From positions 791,630 to 855,629 of the forward strand of contig NWQL01000001.1 in NCBI GenBank assembly GCA_002798175.1: a DNA stretch of 64,000 bases, in the 5' to 3' direction. The stretch is from Lysobacteraceae bacterium NML91-0213. Its GTDB lineage: Bacteria; Pseudomonadota; Gammaproteobacteria; Xanthomonadales; Xanthomonadaceae. The notes beneath the pieces were generated by a model. That model was given only the letters and a program-made list of their open reading frames with translations. It was not told the DNA's origin and did no database searches. Shown one piece after another: positions 63,864 through 64,000 of this stretch; within the stretch, counting starts at the first letter, position 1; every line of letters starts with the position of its first letter. The translations under genes were made by a program, and so were the position numbers.

Positions 63864-64000
63864 TCAGCGGTTACCGCCGCGGGGACCGCGCGGTGCCGGA
63901 CGTCCGGCACCGCCTCCCGGGCCGCGCCCGCCGCCGGGACCGCGATTGCCGCCGGACGGACCCCGGTTGCCACCGCCCGGACCCCGGCTGGCCGCGGCGG
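63864..64000 (-). CDS. Gly/Arg-rich C-terminus of a truncated gene, probably a DEAD-box RNA helicase
   Basis: The minus strand is open from the window edge to a TGA at 63864-63866. The 44-45 visible residues are a low-complexity tail with repeated GGNRGP and RGPGGG units, ending RGPRGGNR. Such RGG-like tails finish RhlE-type DEAD-box helicases in xanthomonads and also cold-shock and other RNA-binding proteins. The 5' part, with any catalytic motifs, is outside the window, so the assignment is tentative. Confidence 0.5.
   Translation of the reverse strand, partial: AAASRGPGGGNRGPSGGNRGPGGGRGPGGGAGRPAPRGPRGGNR

Overview
The window is high-GC chromosomal DNA from a gammaproteobacterium. The conserved gene order, the xanthomonad-type small protein at 63432-63746 and the protein sequences point to the Xanthomonadaceae/Lysobacteraceae (Luteimonas, Lysobacter or a relative). 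The genus is an inference, because no 16S rRNA gene lies in the window. Almost every base before 48 kb is coding. I see no tRNA, rRNA, CRISPR array or intact insertion sequence.

Layout. (1) 1-8076: the translation and RNA-decay block nusA (5' end cut off), infB, rbfA, truB, rpsO, pnp, with two good terminators. (2) 8114-8427: a 314-bp imperfect palindrome in a gene-free gap. (3) 8627-19074: what looks like a 3-hydroxybutyrate scavenging locus. It holds a GntP-type permease, a TonB-dependent receptor, a transporter-fused hybrid sensor kinase with its LuxR-type regulator (CrbS/CrbR-like), a NUDIX hydrolase and an outer-membrane 3-hydroxybutyrate oligomer hydrolase. Two divergent promoters in it share a GTAC-type motif. 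(4) 19146-23177: a phosphatidylserine synthase, then class III polyhydroxyalkanoate synthase phaE-phaC with a small PspC protein, and an unknown protein. Blocks 3 and 4 together describe making, importing and hydrolysing 3-hydroxybutyrate polymers and oligomers.

(5) 23215-51828: a type VI secretion system (T6SS). The minus-strand arm reads tssJ, tssK, tssL, vgrG, a putative immunity gene, a LysM/CHAP peptidoglycan hydrolase effector and a lipoprotein. The plus-strand arm reads a TPR lipoprotein, tssB, tssC, hcp, tssE, tssF, tssG, tssH (clpV), an unknown gene, a second vgrG, a DUF4123 chaperone, a VasX-like pore-forming effector and two paralogous membrane immunity genes. tssK carries an in-frame TGA at a codon expected to be Trp. 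tssM, tssA and a PAAR gene are not in the window. Between and after the two immunity genes lie decayed fragments of the effector gene and of a third immunity gene, in AT-richer DNA: a record of repeated effector/immunity turnover.

(6) 52167-54212: a small secreted protein, a glutathionyl-hydroquinone reductase and a YdcZ-type membrane protein. (7) 54245-61153, minus strand: the full cytochrome c maturation operon ccmABCDEFGHI with mostly overlapping genes. (8) 61271-63746: methionine-type aminotransferase plus omega-amidase, and a DUF3247 protein. The last 137 bases are the Gly/Arg-rich C-terminus of a minus-strand protein, probably an RNA helicase.
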